From: Asterochloris sp. CNOR1
Lineage: Eukaryota > Chlorophyta > Trebouxiophyceae > Trebouxiales > Trebouxiaceae
Direction of reading: 5' to 3'
NCBI GenBank assembly: GCA_963969365.1
Contig: OZ017749.1
Location: forward strand, 558,001-622,000
DNA length: 64,000 nucleotides
The position numbers and the translations under genes are program-made. Positions 23,901-36,290 of the stretch are shown here, in pieces (the stretch's first letter is position 1; the number at the start of each line of letters is the position of its first letter). The notes beneath the pieces were generated by a model. That model saw only the letters and a list, made by a program, of their open reading frames with translations, made no database searches and was not told the DNA's origin.

Positions 23901-25332
23901 ACAACATGACCCGGCTGGACTCTTCGAAGCCAGGTGTGTAAGATTATGGGGAGGGCTTGGGGGGAGTTTGGGAGGGGGGGGCAGAGGCGAAGGGGGAAAA
24001 GGGGAAAAGGGGAAAAGAGGGGTTCAATTGGAGCGTTGCAGCGCTGCAGCACCTCATTATTGTGGTTGTCTCAGGCTAGACACCGAGACCTGCCCAAGCC
24101 CCTCCAAGCCAAGTGCATTGAGCATTGGACCGCAAGACAGGAACCCACATGCAGCATGGCAGCTGCTGTTTGCAGGGAATGGGTGCCTGTTGGCCAGTCT
24201 GGCCTCCTGGACCCTCCAAACCAGGTGTGCTGCCTCCAAAGTGAGGGAGGTCAAGCACAGAGGAGGGTGCTTTGGTGCACATAGCAGGGAATTTGACAGT
24301 GCAGTTTGTGTTGGAGGGCCCTCCACCTGCACAGTAGCTGCTGCTTGCCCAGGCATGCGCCTCATCCTGGGCTGCACAGTCCAGGCAGACTGTGCTACAC
24401 CTTTCCCCTTGCACCATTCCGATCAAGGTGCTTTCTGGGCGTCTTGGGTGTTTGTCCAGGAGGGTGCAGGCGCCAGCCTGCTGCAACTGCGAGCGCCTTG
24501 CATCCTATCTTGTGGGGGTTTGCTTGTGGCTCAGGCTGGAGTCTGACACTCAGATCAAGGGGCTGTGGGGAGGAGGCTGGTTGCTCAACCTGTCTTGTAT
24601 CGATCCCTCAAAGCCAGGTGCACACATCTTTGATTTGGAGGGCTGGTGGGAGAGGGGCAAGCTGCACATGCAGCTAAGTCGAGATGTATGCTGGCAGTTC
24701 ACTGGCAGCGTATGTTCTGCAAGCCAGGTGCGCAGTGTTATGCAGGGAAAGTATGTGCCAGTCGCAGTGTTGTAGCTGTGGCTGTGGGTGTTGCTTTGAG
24801 CCACCTGTGCAGGGCAACAGGGAGGGGCGTACTGGGGTGTTTGCGACCAAGCCAAGCCTGAGGCTGGTTCTGGGGAGAAGGGCAGGAAGGACAAGCTGCA
24901 CAGTCTGCAGCTGCAGCTGGAACTGCTGTACAGAGCAGCAAGTGTGCTGTCGCCCATGAAGGAGGACAAGTCATTGGGCTTCTGCGAGGCACTGTGCTGA
25001 AGGAGTTGTCATTGTCCAGCTAGCTCCTCATGTAGTTAGTAGCCTTGCCTGGCTTGAAAGTCTGCAGTCGTCCGCACCGTTTGCGCCCCCAAAGACACCC
25101 TTACCTGAGTGCTCCCATGTGTGCTGGCGCAGGTGGCGTTGATGTGTCCATGCTGCAGCAGGCTGTGAGGCTTGTAAGTGGAAGGCTTGAGACAGAGGCC
25201 TCGGGCAACATCACAGCCGACACAATCCGCACAGTTGCTGAAACAGGAGTGACCTACATCTCCTGCGGCTCCTTGACACACTCTGTGGAGGCGCTTGACA
25301 TCTCTCTCAAGATCCAGGTGCAGCAGGCATAA
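20904..25332 (+). CDS. QPT: quinolinate phosphoribosyltransferase (NadC/QPT)
   Basis: Nicotinate-nucleotide pyrophosphorylase of de novo NAD synthesis: quinolinate + PRPP to nicotinate mononucleotide, CO2 and PPi. In plants it is plastidial. Exons: 20904-21044 (start tentative), 21202-21263, 21852-21933, 22524-22721, 23258-23440, 23771-23933 and 25133-25332, all in phase, about 342 residues. Motifs: [53 protein letters not shown]; the active-site block [58 protein letters not shown]; and [20 protein letters not shown] at the end. Catalytic and PRPP-binding Arg, Lys, His and Glu positions are visible in these motifs. The N-terminal exon could instead begin at an acceptor near 20978, with an upstream exon carrying a transit peptide. 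The last intron is 1.2 kb. Confidence 0.92.
23955..24025. repeat. G/A-rich simple repeat in last QPT intron
   Basis: Purine-only tract with repeated GGGGAAAA units on the plus strand, starting just after the donor of the exon ending at 23933. Confidence 0.8.
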
Positions 25333-27414
25333 GCCCCTGTCTGTCTGCAGCCAGCTGGCGTCAGATGTCTCCAGAGGTCCAGCAGCAGGAAGCATGCATC
25401 TCTGCTGCTGGACCTCTGCTGCACTTGTCAGTATTGCTTGAAGTCTACTGAGAGGAGCCTGTCCAGCTCCAGAAGCAGTACGCCTAGGGTGAGCTCGAGC
25501 CCTTTTGCTGTGGATGATACTAGTAATTCACCCATTGCCTTCAAACTTTCTGCCTTCCTGAATTCTTGATTTAATTCATACATCAGCAGAAGTTTCAACA
25601 TCAGTAAATACATGCTTCACCGGCAGCACAACACGAGATGCTGGAGAGCCAGTCAGCTGAGCTGCAGATGCATAAAGATTTCAAGATTCAAGTCAGGCAA
25701 AACAGCAGCCTGAGATCCTGTGGTGATGAACATACAGTCAGTCACGCCGGATAACACTTCCAATGCAGCTTGGGGTTTACAGCACATACTCAAGCCCAAA
25801 CCCGGCCACAGCTGGGTTGGCAGCTGCCACCACATGGTGTGCTGCATGCGCTGATTAGCTTATGAGACGTGGCATGACTTGAGCTCACCCAACTGCAGCA
25901 CTCCCTGGTTCAGGACACATGACAACATCAACCACGCGCAGCTGCTGCACAGGGGTCATGCAGACATACATCGCAGATGCTGTCAAAGGCTGGCTCGATG
26001 TCATTGCTTCCAAAGAGATGACTACATCTGAGAAAATCACAAGTACTTCATCTCAACCAGGGCACAGCACTGTAACACAACTATTTTTCTGAGGTCTCAT
26101 AGCCCTGTAGCTTCAGATTCACAAAGTCCCACTCTTCATGAGTAGCAGCTGTAGAGCTCTTGTCCACCCTTCAAATAGCACTTGAGGCCTTCAATTACAG
26201 CTTGGTCAAGATTGTATCTGTCCCCCTCAATGAGTTGCTGGCAGTTTGACCCTCTCAACAAATTGCTGGCATCCTGAACAAAGTTCAGCAGCTGGGGTTA
26301 GAGTTGGTGGCAGTAGCACAGAGAATCTGAGTCAGCTAGACCAGGTGTCAGCGTTTCAGCTGGCACTACTCCAAGAGCTGACCTTTGCCCATCACTAAAT
26401 GCAGGCTTGACAGTTGCCTGGATGTTATCAGCTCAGTCAGCGGCAGGCTGATGGGCCAGCACGTTGTGCTTCCTGTGACAGCGCACTGGCGGCGCCAACA
26501 TCTCCGAATCCCGCAACAAGTGTCAGCATGTCCAGGCCTGGCCTCCTGCAGCCTCAGCTGCAGACAGCTGCCCACCTTGAACTCCAGGCTGGACTGTGCC
26601 TGAGTTCATGCACAACATGTTGGGCAGGGGTATTGGCTGCCCACTATTGCAGACCAGCTCACGCTGGCAGGCAGTGGTGGTGGCCACGCTGCGTCATGTA
26701 CACACTGCAGAAACAGGCGTACATGCACTGCAGGCATAAGCTGCCAAGCCGCTCCCAGCTTGGTAGCTGATGGGGAGCAGGTCCACCCCCTCCTGCTTGT
26801 GGTGTGGTGCACTGTTAGAGGTGCGCACCCACAACCCCGCAAGAGGACGTCTGCCATGCCAGCGGCTGCTTTGATGGCCCAGCTGTACATGTTTGAGCGG
26901 CAGACACATCTGCTGCTGGTGAAACTGCAGCGCAATGTGCTCATGTCCAGCTGCAGCTGGCTGCCCTGCTTGAGCCGGCATGTGCAAGGCTCAGGCCAGC
27001 GAGCTTCAGCGCGAATTCGGGCTCAGGCTCAGAGGGCTTGGTCAGGCCTCTTCTGAGGCTGCCATGAATTGATGGCACGAGAGGGACCACTCTTGGCAGT
27101 GCGAAGCATGCCCTGCAGTGCACTGGGTAGGCTCAGGAGCAGCAATCTGAGGTGAGCTATGCTCACAAGAGCTTATCGCATTTGTCACAGGATAGTATCA
27201 GCACTCATATCCAAATCTTGTGGCCACGCTTTGCCTGGGCGAAAGCTTTCCCCTTAAGGGGCTCATGCAGGCTGCTGCAGCAGCTTCTGTGCCTGCTGCA
27301 AGGATGCTGAGCCTGCACAAGCTGTGTCTCCTGCCTGAAAGCTCACGCTGTCTGTTTGGACCATGGTGCAGAGGAAGCGTGGTAGCACGGGCGCCGCTGC
27401 CACTCAATCCTGTG
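25333..27414. other. no recognised gene
   Basis: About 2 kb without a gene I can support. The first half (25.4-26.4 kb) is visibly less GC-rich than its surroundings. Several open frames exist on both strands, but none gives a recognisable product or a convincing exon chain. Confidence 0.4.
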
Positions 27415-30400
27415 CTGCTGACAATGCAGCAAAGGCCAACAGCCTATGTCTCTGACTACCAAGCTGGTCCTTGTGACAGGCAGAGCTCCATGGCAACTCT
27501 GAGGCGCCACATTTTGTCACCCAGGCCATTGCCAGCGCAGGAACAAAAGAGCCTCCACCCAGGCTGCACTCCCTGGTCAGGTGAGTCTGCACAGCACACT
27601 GCAGCAAATGCTGTGAACAGTATGCTGTAGCCTGGGCTTTGCCAAAGTTTTTGCGCAATAATATTAAACTAGAATTTGGTCGTGAGCTTCGACAGCGGGT
27701 CGAGTCGTGCAGTTCCGGCTTGCCTGAGCCTCTTGTGCCTCTGAGGTCGTGGCAGAAGCATCAGCAGCATCTGAAGCAGCCAAGCAGCACAGCCGCCTTG
27801 GCGGCAGCAAAAGAGGCTGATCCCACATCCCTGGCCTCTACAGGGCATTCTAAGTACCAGATCGCAGCCTGGCGAGGTAGTTACATCGATCGTGCGGACA
27901 AAGGGATGCCTCCAACGATTTCACGCCTCGGAGCTCATGCGCACCAAGAATGTCCTGCGATCATGCCTGAGACGCATCAGGACCTACCAATGGCGGGGAT
28001 GTGGTGTGCTGATCACAGTTCACATGGCAGCTGACTTACGCAGGCCATGCTGATGTTGTCACAAAGAGCGTCTGCGGAGCCTCAGGGGGCCCGCTCTAGA
28101 CTTGCCCTGTGCGCATGTGCACTTCATGCAAGGAGGCGGCCTGCACTTTTCTGCTGTGCTCATGCACTCTAGCTGAGAGCACTCTTGTGCTGCAGGCTGA
28201 GGCAGGAGCACGCCGGTCCAAGGCAGCTGCAGACAGGCGCCACCCCCGTCGAGTAGTCCCACATCTGCTGAGCCACATTGTGGTCCCAGCTCAGCTGCAG
28301 TCAACCTCCCACACCGTAGCCTGACTGCACCCAGTCCCAATGTCCCGCCAGTATGCACCAGGTGACTACATGCATGCGTTCAGGAGCTCTACATTGATCC
28401 CACAAAGCTGCCAACAGAGGTACACGTCGGCTTCCAAAAGCCGCACTCGCCCTGCAACTCAAGGCTGAGAAGGTGACTACTGCTACCAGCAGGTTTCAAG
28501 AGGCTAAACAATATCGAATAAGATCTGGCAAAAATTGTCTGGCGCTGAGAGTCACTTCTGCACACTGTGCTGGACCAGCATGCTGTGCGAGGAACACAGC
28601 TCCTCCTGCTGGTGTGCTGTTGGCCTTGGCTATTCACCCCAGGCAGACAATATCTCTTACTGGTACATTCATGGGCTTGGGCCACGCTAGCATGCTGCAG
28701 CTGATGGGTGACTTGCTGGCGCTTTGCTGTGCAGGCAATGAAGGCGGCAGGCAGGGTTTTCAACAGGGAGTGGAGAGGCATCTGGGAGTGGTAAGGGACC
28801 GCCCCGACAGCAGCATCACCAGAGGTGGGCGGTGTTGCATGCTGTGCAGCAGCACAATGGTGACCTCCTCAGGTATACTACATGGCAGGCCTGTAGGGAG
28901 ACCAGGTTGCTGTCATATGCAGCTCGCCCCTCAGCCTCGTCCTTCCATGGTGTGTTGCAAAGCAGCTGTGTGAAGACCCGCTCACGCACAAACAGCCACT
29001 GCATGTCTTAGGGACAGGCACTGGCACTGGAGTCGATGACGCTGCCAGTGCCTCAGGCGCTGGCCCAGCCCCAGTCTCAACAGGAGCTGTTGCACAAGCC
29101 ACTCTCAGTCCTTTATACTCCATGGCAACTTTTGAGCGATGCTCAGCGCTCAGCATGCTGTGCCTGCAGCTGAGGAGTTCCAGGAGGTCGGCCCCATCAC
29201 ACGAGAATGTGACTGGAGCGAGGCTGACCTAGTGTACGCAGCCTCGTGGTACATGACGCCGCAGCCGCCGAATGAGGCTGAGGACTTCCAGACCGTAAGC
29301 TTGCGCTGGCTTTTGGCAGCTGGACGGGGTTGCAGTGACCAGTGGGGCCTCAGCTGTGCAGTGCTCATCCATTCAGGGCCAGACACACTTGATGCCCAGG
29401 GCACAGAGGGGCACCACTGCCGGGCACGTTGCCTCACCGCTTTTGGCCTGGATGGCCCACCTTCTGAATGCTGCTCCTGCTTGCTGGTGAGACCATTGCC
29501 GGTAGGACGCACACCTGCGGCAATTTCTTCTGCAGTGGGAGCCTCCTCAGCATGGTCATCCCACACATGTAGGCATCCTTTAGTAGTCCCACTCTCAGGT
29601 CAACAGAGATGGTGCCATGCTGCTGGTGCAGTGGAAATACTACCAGGACTTCTGGCCTGCGCTGCCAGAGGATCGGCGGCGGCGGGGCATGCACCTGTGC
29701 TTTGGTAAGCAGTGTGGTGTGCATCTGGGCCTGCTCTTTAAGGCAGAACCATTTAGATCCTCCACGGCTGCCAGGCGGCTGTGGTATCAGCACAGGACTG
29801 ATGTGGCATGCGGTCAGGACTGCCCTTGAAGGCTTTGATGGCAGGGCTCTTCAAACAGTGGGCATGTACATTCCACTGGCCTCCCAGTCAGAGAGCTAAA
29901 TTTGCCATTTCCCAGTGCAGCAGCACGGCGCTGACCTCCTCAGGCTTTTTACTCGGCAATCTCATGGGGCTGCCCAGGTTGCTGTCACATGCAGCCCGGT
30001 TCTCAGCCCTGTGCCTCCATGGCTTGTCGCCTAGCAGCTTTGTGAGGCCTGCCAAAGCACAAGGAGCCACTGCATGTCTGCAGGGACACGCACTGGCAGT
30101 GGAGTCGACAATGCAGGCACTGCCACTGGTGCGATCCAGGCCCCGGGCTTGGGGGAGCTGTTGCAGAAGCCAGCTCTCAGTTCTTCACAATGAATGGCAA
30201 CTCCTGGGAGATGCTCAGCACTCAATTTGCCGTGCCTGCAGTCAAGGAGTGGGACTTCCAGATTGATGACAACCTGGAGTTTGCTGCCTGGTGGCAATTG
30301 GTGGCGCAACCGAAGCAGGAGGATGGGTGGTATCTCAATGAAAGCTTAATCATGGCAGAAGCAGCTGGAAAGGGTTACAGCTGACTATGCCTCAGATGTG

Positions 30401-32984
30401 CATTGCTCATCCAATCAAGGCCATGGCACACCTGATTTCCAGGGCACACAGGGGCACCACTGCCGGGTCTTACTGTTGTTGGCCTGAAGGCCTGCCTTCT
30501 GAAGGCTGCTCCTGCCTGGCTCATCCACTGATGGCAGGACTCACAACCTGTGCAGCCCTTCTCTGAATTGGGGGCTTCCTGTGAAAGATCATCCCACGCA
30601 TGTAGGCATCTTCTGGTGGTCTTACTCTCAGGTCATGACAGATGCTGCCCTGCTGCTGATGCAGTGGATGCTCTACAAAGACAGTTGGGCTGTACTGCCA
30701 GAGGAACAGAAGCAGCGAGGCATACAGCTGCGAGATGCCAGGCTTCAGACAGAGGGCAGCACGGCAGCCCAAGCCAGGTGGTGGCACCTGAGCACTGAGC
30801 GTCACTCAGACAAAGCGCGCACAGCTCTGCATTGTGCATACCTGGAGCGCATGAAGCGAGAAGCCCAGGCCCAGCAGCAGCAGCAGGACAATTTCACGGG
30901 CTCTGGGTCGTCTGGCTACGTCCAGCAGCAGCAGCCCCTTCCAGGGCGGCACGGGCTGGCACACACTGCTCAGGAGCACCCGGCAGAGCAGGGGCAGGCT
31001 CCTCGTGGGCAGCAGCAGCCTCCACCCCCTGCCGGCTGGGGGACGCAGGGTCACAGCGAGCAGCTGCCAGGGCAGCAGCAGCACCCCTCGGCAGGGCAGT
31101 GGCAGTCTGGGGGCCAGGGGCTGCCAGGCTATGCCCAGCAGCAACACATCTCCCGAGGGCAGGCAGAGCTGGGCCATGGGCAGCAGCAGGACCAGGCTGC
31201 AGGACCTGGGCCGCCGGCAGTTGCCCTGCAGGTGTCGCTCTATGGCCCAGCGCAGCAGCTGGCACAGGAGCAGCCACGGCATGCTCCTGAGCCCCTTCAG
31301 ATGCACCACCACCAGCAGCAGCAGGGACTGGCGCTGCCTAGTCAGCCTGGTCAGCAACAGCAGCATGCACAGGTAGGCCAAGGCCACAGTGGCCAGGCAG
31401 CCGCCGCTGCTGCTGCCGCCGAGAAGGCAGGCGAAGAGATTGCCGAGCTGGCGGGCGCCTGTTCTCCTGCAGAGGTAGGCTGTCATTCAGCACCTTGTGC
31501 TGCATGATCAGCTCTCGAGCATACTCACACAGCAGGACATGCTGAGCTGCAAACCTGATGCCAGTAGTTTGATAGCCAGCCAGCACTGTAGATCCAATCG
31601 GCGTCAGCGCAAGCCCCTCTGCATGGCTCCTGTGCAGCCATCACTCACAAATACTTGGGTGCTGCAGAAGGAGCTGGGGCAGCTGGCCACTGAGGACATT
31701 GAACGGGTGCTAGACTGCTGCAAAGACGCCAAGCAGATTGCTCTGCTCAGCGTCTTGCATCGCTGGGCAAGGAGCTCGCCCAGCGGCGTGTATGGCCACC
31801 TGCTGGCCTGGCTGCAGCTAGCAGAGGTCAAGGCAGCTGACCAGATGGAGATGCTGGCTGCCCAGCTGATGGCCTATAACCGCCTGCTGGGCCCAGGCCT
31901 GCTGGACACTTGGCTGCAGCAGACGACAGAGCTGGCAGCCGAGCTGTCAGAGGCAGATAGGGCAGCAGCCCTCTGCGGATGCAGCCCGCTGGAGGACGCT
32001 GGCCGGGAGCCAGCCTCGCTGGCAGACCCACAGAGGCTGCTGAAGATTCTGGGAGCCTGCCGCGCCAGGGCAGCTCACGCCGCCTTGCAGAAGGCACGGG
32101 GCGCGCCACTTCTGGGTGCCAAAACTTCACCCGCTGGCGTGAACACTCAGGTCAGTGGTGCGAGGGCCCACACAGCCTTCTCATGGGCAGCTTGCCAAGG
32201 TCACAACTCTGCGCAACTCATGTCGCTGCGCAGGTAGACAGCCCTTGCTTGCTGCTTGCAGCTCTGATTTGCTGCATGCTGTGCCAGCGCTTGGCTTGAT
32301 GCACCTTGCAGCACTGCACCTCTAGCCCTGCAGGGCCTCACAGGCTTCACCACTGGGGGCCTGCTGGACACCGTGAGGCAGGTGCAGCAGAGGCTGGCAA
32401 AGCAAGCAGGCTCAAGGGAGGCAGGCGACCAGACAGCGCTGGGGCAGATGCTGACCCTGCTGCTGCAGCTTGGGCAGACCATGAAGGCCCAGGGGGGCAG
32501 CACAGCCCCGATTGGGTTTGCCCACCTGCTCAAGATGTGGGCTCAGCAGTCCAACCTAAAGCCGCAGCCCTCCAGGAGGGGGCTGGACCGCTGGGCCTCC
32601 CTCCACCTGGACACGGAGCTGCACACCGCCCTGCTGCTGCTGCTGCTGCACCAGCAGCTGCAGCACTGGCAGATCAGCTGGAGGGGGGCACGGAGGCTGC
32701 ACCGCTGTGACGGGATCATGGACGGCGCCCTGGCAGAGGCCAAAGCTGTGCTGTGGACGCTGCAGGCGAAGAATGAGCAGCTGAAAAGCAAGCTGCGCAG
32801 GCTGCTTCAGGAGGATGTGCTCTGCTTTGACCTGTGCGGGGCAGACCTCAAGGGCCTGACACGCGACAGCCTCAGCATTCTCACCAAGGATAGGCATGTC
32901 AGCGTCATGCGCAACACCATCAGGAGTGCATGCGAGGGCCTAGCACGGGCACAGCAGCGCTCTCTGACCAGCATAGCCGAATGA
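27415..32984 (+). CDS. locus A: unknown protein with repeated exon pair, Gln-rich middle and alpha-helical C-terminus
   Basis: I do not recognise the family. The 3' part is solid: exons 30632-31474, 31638-32150 and 32334-32984 are in phase and open over about 668 codons, ending in TGA. The first opens with a helix (LLLMQWMLYKDSWAVLPEEQ), then a long Gln/Gly/His-rich stretch and an Ala run. The second and third are charged helical sequence, e.g. KDAKQIALLSVLHRWARSS and LLAWLQLAE. Upstream exons 29170-29294, 29599-29704 and 30242 to about 30330 carry related segments (VQWKYYQDFWPALPEDRRRR resembles the 30632 exon), so an exon pair has been tandemly duplicated with about 1.05 kb spacing. Further exon-like pieces, e.g. 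near 27711-27860 and 28740-28796, are weaker and the 5' end is unresolved. A second, broken copy lies at 42.3-47.0 kb. Confidence 0.6.
28850..30720. repeat. two-copy tandem duplication of about 1.05 kb within locus A
   Basis: The interval beginning near 28858 (gacctcctcagg, then a ttgctgtca-atgcagc block, then agccactgcatgtct) recurs near 29932. In each copy it is followed by a related exon pair (29170/29599 versus 30242/30632). A third version of the same block is at about 44004 in locus B. Confidence 0.75.
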
Positions 32985-33158
32985 GAGTGAACACACACCT
33001 GCAGGCTCAGCTGAGTACGGTCTATAATGTACAGTATGAGCAAAAAGTCACTTCATTTTTGGCAGGAATACAAACTCTGCAGATGGGTTGAAGTGTGTCA
33101 GATGAACTTTGTTCAGTGTGGCAATGCCATGACATCACAGAGTAAAGCTCATGTCTCA
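32985..33158. other. short convergent intergenic region
   Basis: Locus A (+) and the kinase gene (-) end toward each other with less than 200 nt between stop codons, so their 3' UTRs probably overlap or abut. Confidence 0.5.
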
Positions 33159-35385
33159 TCAGCTGTAAGCCTGGGATTTTTGACTGAACTTGACGAGGTG
33201 AGGATTCTGCAACAAGGCCTGAAGCGTTGGTCTCTTTCCTGGCTCTGATGAGCACATGGAACCCAGCAGATCCATGACCACATCCAGCACTGCTGACAAG
33301 GCGGGGTATTGATTTCGGAGAATCTGGAATTCGGGCCACTTGCGCAGCGTGGTACCACCCAGGCTGCTTGCTTTTGCCTGCAGCCATTCAAAGCATGATT
33401 TGCCGGCACATCTGTGCTGTAGGACACCTTCAGTGGCTGCTGAAAGCAAGCAAGCAAGCCTACCCATGCTGCTTCAGTGGCATTGTCGTCTGCTGAGGAG
33501 ATGTCACCATAGCAGAACAGTCTGTGGTCTGTGAGCATCTTGAAGAGCATGCACCCCGCGCTGTAGATGGCAGCGCGCTGCACGGTCTCCTCTCCCAAAG
33601 CCTCCTTCACGTCTTCCAAGCATGCACCGCCATCCGCCAGGGGAATGGCATGTAGAGACAGGGCAGGGGGCATTATGTCGAATGTGATGTTGAGAGGGGA
33701 GGCATCCTCTGCCAGGTCTGCAGCCAGCTCTGCAGCAGGACACAGTCACTGTCCTTGACTTGTTCTGTTTCCAGCACAGCAGGGCAGCTGACCAGCCCAA
33801 AGCGCATCCTGTCAAGACTGTGCACAGCTTATGACATTGCACAGAGGCCCAAGACAGAGCTGCTGAGGGCTCACCAGTGTCTATTCGCATCAGTCCGGCA
33901 GCATCACACAGCTTCAGCTTGCCAGCCTCTGTACGGATGCAGTTGTCAGGTTTCAGGTCAAGGTGGACAACATTGAGGCGCTCCAGCCACTCCATAATCT
34001 GCATTGCATAGTAAGTCTGGCTGACAAGCCCCCGCATATGTGGATGGCCTAGCTGCACAAGACAGCCACATTGATCCCTACCTTGAGCAGCTGCATGAAG
34101 AGGTGCATGACCTCAAAGAATTTGTGTCGCGAGAACTCTGGCCATCGCTCAGGGTGAGCCTCTGCCTCTTCGCTGTCGTCATACTTCTTGAGCAGGTAGG
34201 TGCTCACTGCCTGACCGTCCAGAAGCCTGCAGGCAGCAGCCCTCCATGCTTGGGCAGGCACTAGAGCAGGGCTGGCAGCAGCAGGAGAGACCACTCATGC
34301 AAGGCACACAGGCATGGCAGGCAATGGGCCACAGGGACTGCTGCCTGCCAGGCCTGTGTGGGCAGGGGGAGTCAGTGGGCAAGCGCAGTCAGGGAACTCA
34401 CTCCATGCGGAGGATGTGCACCGGCCTGCCGTGTGCCTCAGGGACGCCATCAAGGGTGATCATGCCGAGGAAGCGCGGCATGAGAAACTCCTGGTCACAG
34501 CCTGCAGCCGCTGCGTCCTCCTGCAGCTGCTGCAGCTTGCTGCATTCCTCCACCAGCAAGCGATCTGTAGCTAGCAGGTTGGCCAGCTTAGGGGCCTTCA
34601 CTGCCTCGTGGCCAGCCCTGCACATGGCACAGAGACGCAAGATGTCATGGTGATGCTCCTGCATCCCCTGCTGGAACCGCTTGCCTGGCAGGCAGCTGAA
34701 GTCTCAAAACTTGACCTTTCTCGCTCAACTGGTGCAGTGCTGATGGCGGAGCACTGCGGCTGCCATGTGAACAGTGCACTTATTTGTGGAAGCAGCAGAC
34801 AGCCAGCGCAATGGCGGTCATTGAAATATCGTCTGGTGGAAGCCAGGCTCAGCTGATGCAGATCAGCTGGAACTGGTCACCGCCAAGGACTGTCAAGCCC
34901 AGCGAGATGCAGGCTGTGCTAATGGCACAGCAGTGCTGAGACCATCTGACATCCAGACAGCGCACATCCCTAGCAAAATCAGACTGTGCTCTCCTCGAAC
35001 AGCACCTTCTCTTCCATTGCTTACCGCCAGACACAGCCCATGCCTCCAAAACCCACATCCCCGTCCAGAATGACGCCGTGCTCCCTCAGACGCAACCTGA
35101 AGGCTTCCAGCTCTGGCTTCATCTGCAGCAGAAGCATGGATTGCTTGGAGGGGCCAGCAATACCTTGGCAAGACCACGCATACAAGCATGGGCACTTGTG
35201 CGAGGGCTGCCACTGTGTAGTCGGCATGGCTGAGGGACACCTACCATGGCCATTGGGGTCCAAGGTAGCAGTTCTGCTTCATTGTCGCTAGCCTCCTCCA
35301 GATCAGCCTGCACATCAGACAGTGTGCCACACATGAGACTGCCCAGCCTGACATCAGGGTCACCAAAGGGGCGACATTGGGTGGT
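33159..35385 (-). CDS. protein kinase-like protein with non-canonical DFG motif
   Basis: Eukaryotic protein kinase fold. Exons in transcript order: about 35385-35245, 35122-35025, about 34685-34402, 34226-34082, 34052-33875, 33717-33464 and 33377-33159. The glycine loop is GDVGFGGMGCVWR. A long spacer exon (KLANLLATDRLLVEECSKLQ, then HGRPVHILRME at the hinge) follows. The catalytic loop is HLDLKPDNCI, and the metal-binding position reads KLCDAAGLMRID, so the Asp is kept but Phe-Gly of DFG is Ala-Ala. Later come AAIYSAGCMLFKMLTDHRLF (helix F) and SSEPGKRPTLQALLQNPHL (helix I region). The catalytic Asp of HxD and the Asn are present, so it may be active or a degenerate kinase. Upstream acidic exon 35245-35385 (DLEEASDNEAELL) may link it to the coiled-coil gene further upstream on the same strand. 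Confidence 0.78.
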
Positions 35386-36290
35386 GATGGAGGAGCTGCA
35401 GCAGGCTTGTAACCTGCTCCCCCTCCAGCAGAGAAGATGAGGACCAACTGGCTGCCATGCCAGTCCCATCCACGTCACTCACTGTGGCAGTGTGGCCACT
35501 CTGCAGCCGCAAACATGTTGCTGTCAGGCCCTAGCAGCATGCCAGCAGCATGCCTGCAGCATGCACTGCTCTGCTGCAGCCATCACACCAGAAGGCAGAA
35601 GGTGTCAGACAGCCCTATGCAGCTGCATGGCAGGCTGGTAAACTGCTGTTTGCTGGTACAGGCTGCCTCAACCAGCGGCAGCCTTTGCGCCACGCAGATG
35701 CTCCTTCAGCAAACAGCCATTCCAGAACCAGGCAAGACATGCATCTCACATTTGAGTCACTGAAAGCAGGGACGCCCGTGCCCTGGCCTGCCCCGTCAAC
35801 AACGCTCTGCAAGCCCTGCAGAGTCGCACAGGATGTCTGTGAGTGTCAGGTGGAGGCTGCTGCATGGCACAGATGACATGGCTGCCAGGCTCATGTTCAA
35901 ATGTGCATAAGCCCAGGGATGAGGTTTGTCAAAGCACTGTCATGTGCTTGCGTGCCGGTCAACGAGTTAGGACATGCATACATGCCACCACCCACATGCA
36001 CCCGGCTGCCTGAAGTGTAGGATGAGGCAACCTGCCACCCACCTGAGCTGTGGGTGGCATGCGTGGGGACACCTTTCCAGACACACACATGATGTCAGGG
36101 CTCAGGTTGTGGCCGGACATGTCCCTTGTGCCAGGTGAGCAAAGTTTTGAGCCCAGATGCATATCTGCACCCAGAACAGACTAGGTGAGAGGCCTTGAGG
36201 GCTTGGCCTGGCAGCTGCAGTGCATGCATCTGCTGGCAGCCGAGAGCATGTGCAATGGCAGAACGGCATGTGGGAGGCTGATGTCAGCTC
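35386..36290. other. no firmly supported exon
   Basis: Between the kinase N-terminal exon and the proline-rich exons upstream. A minus-strand exon-like block near 36120-36050 (reading MSGHNLSPDIMCVSGK and bounded by a gtgggt donor) may connect the two parts. Otherwise nothing is supported. Confidence 0.3.

Noticed and set aside
23955-24025. Purine-rich tract as a possible regulatory triplex or origin element
   Set aside because: A simple GGGGAAAA repeat inside an intron has no supporting context. Recorded only as a repeat.
31005-31376. Alternative frames through the Gln-rich exon of locus A
   Set aside because: CAG/GCA/AGC repeats keep all frames open. The frame joined in phase to the 31638 and 32334 exons is the only one supported.
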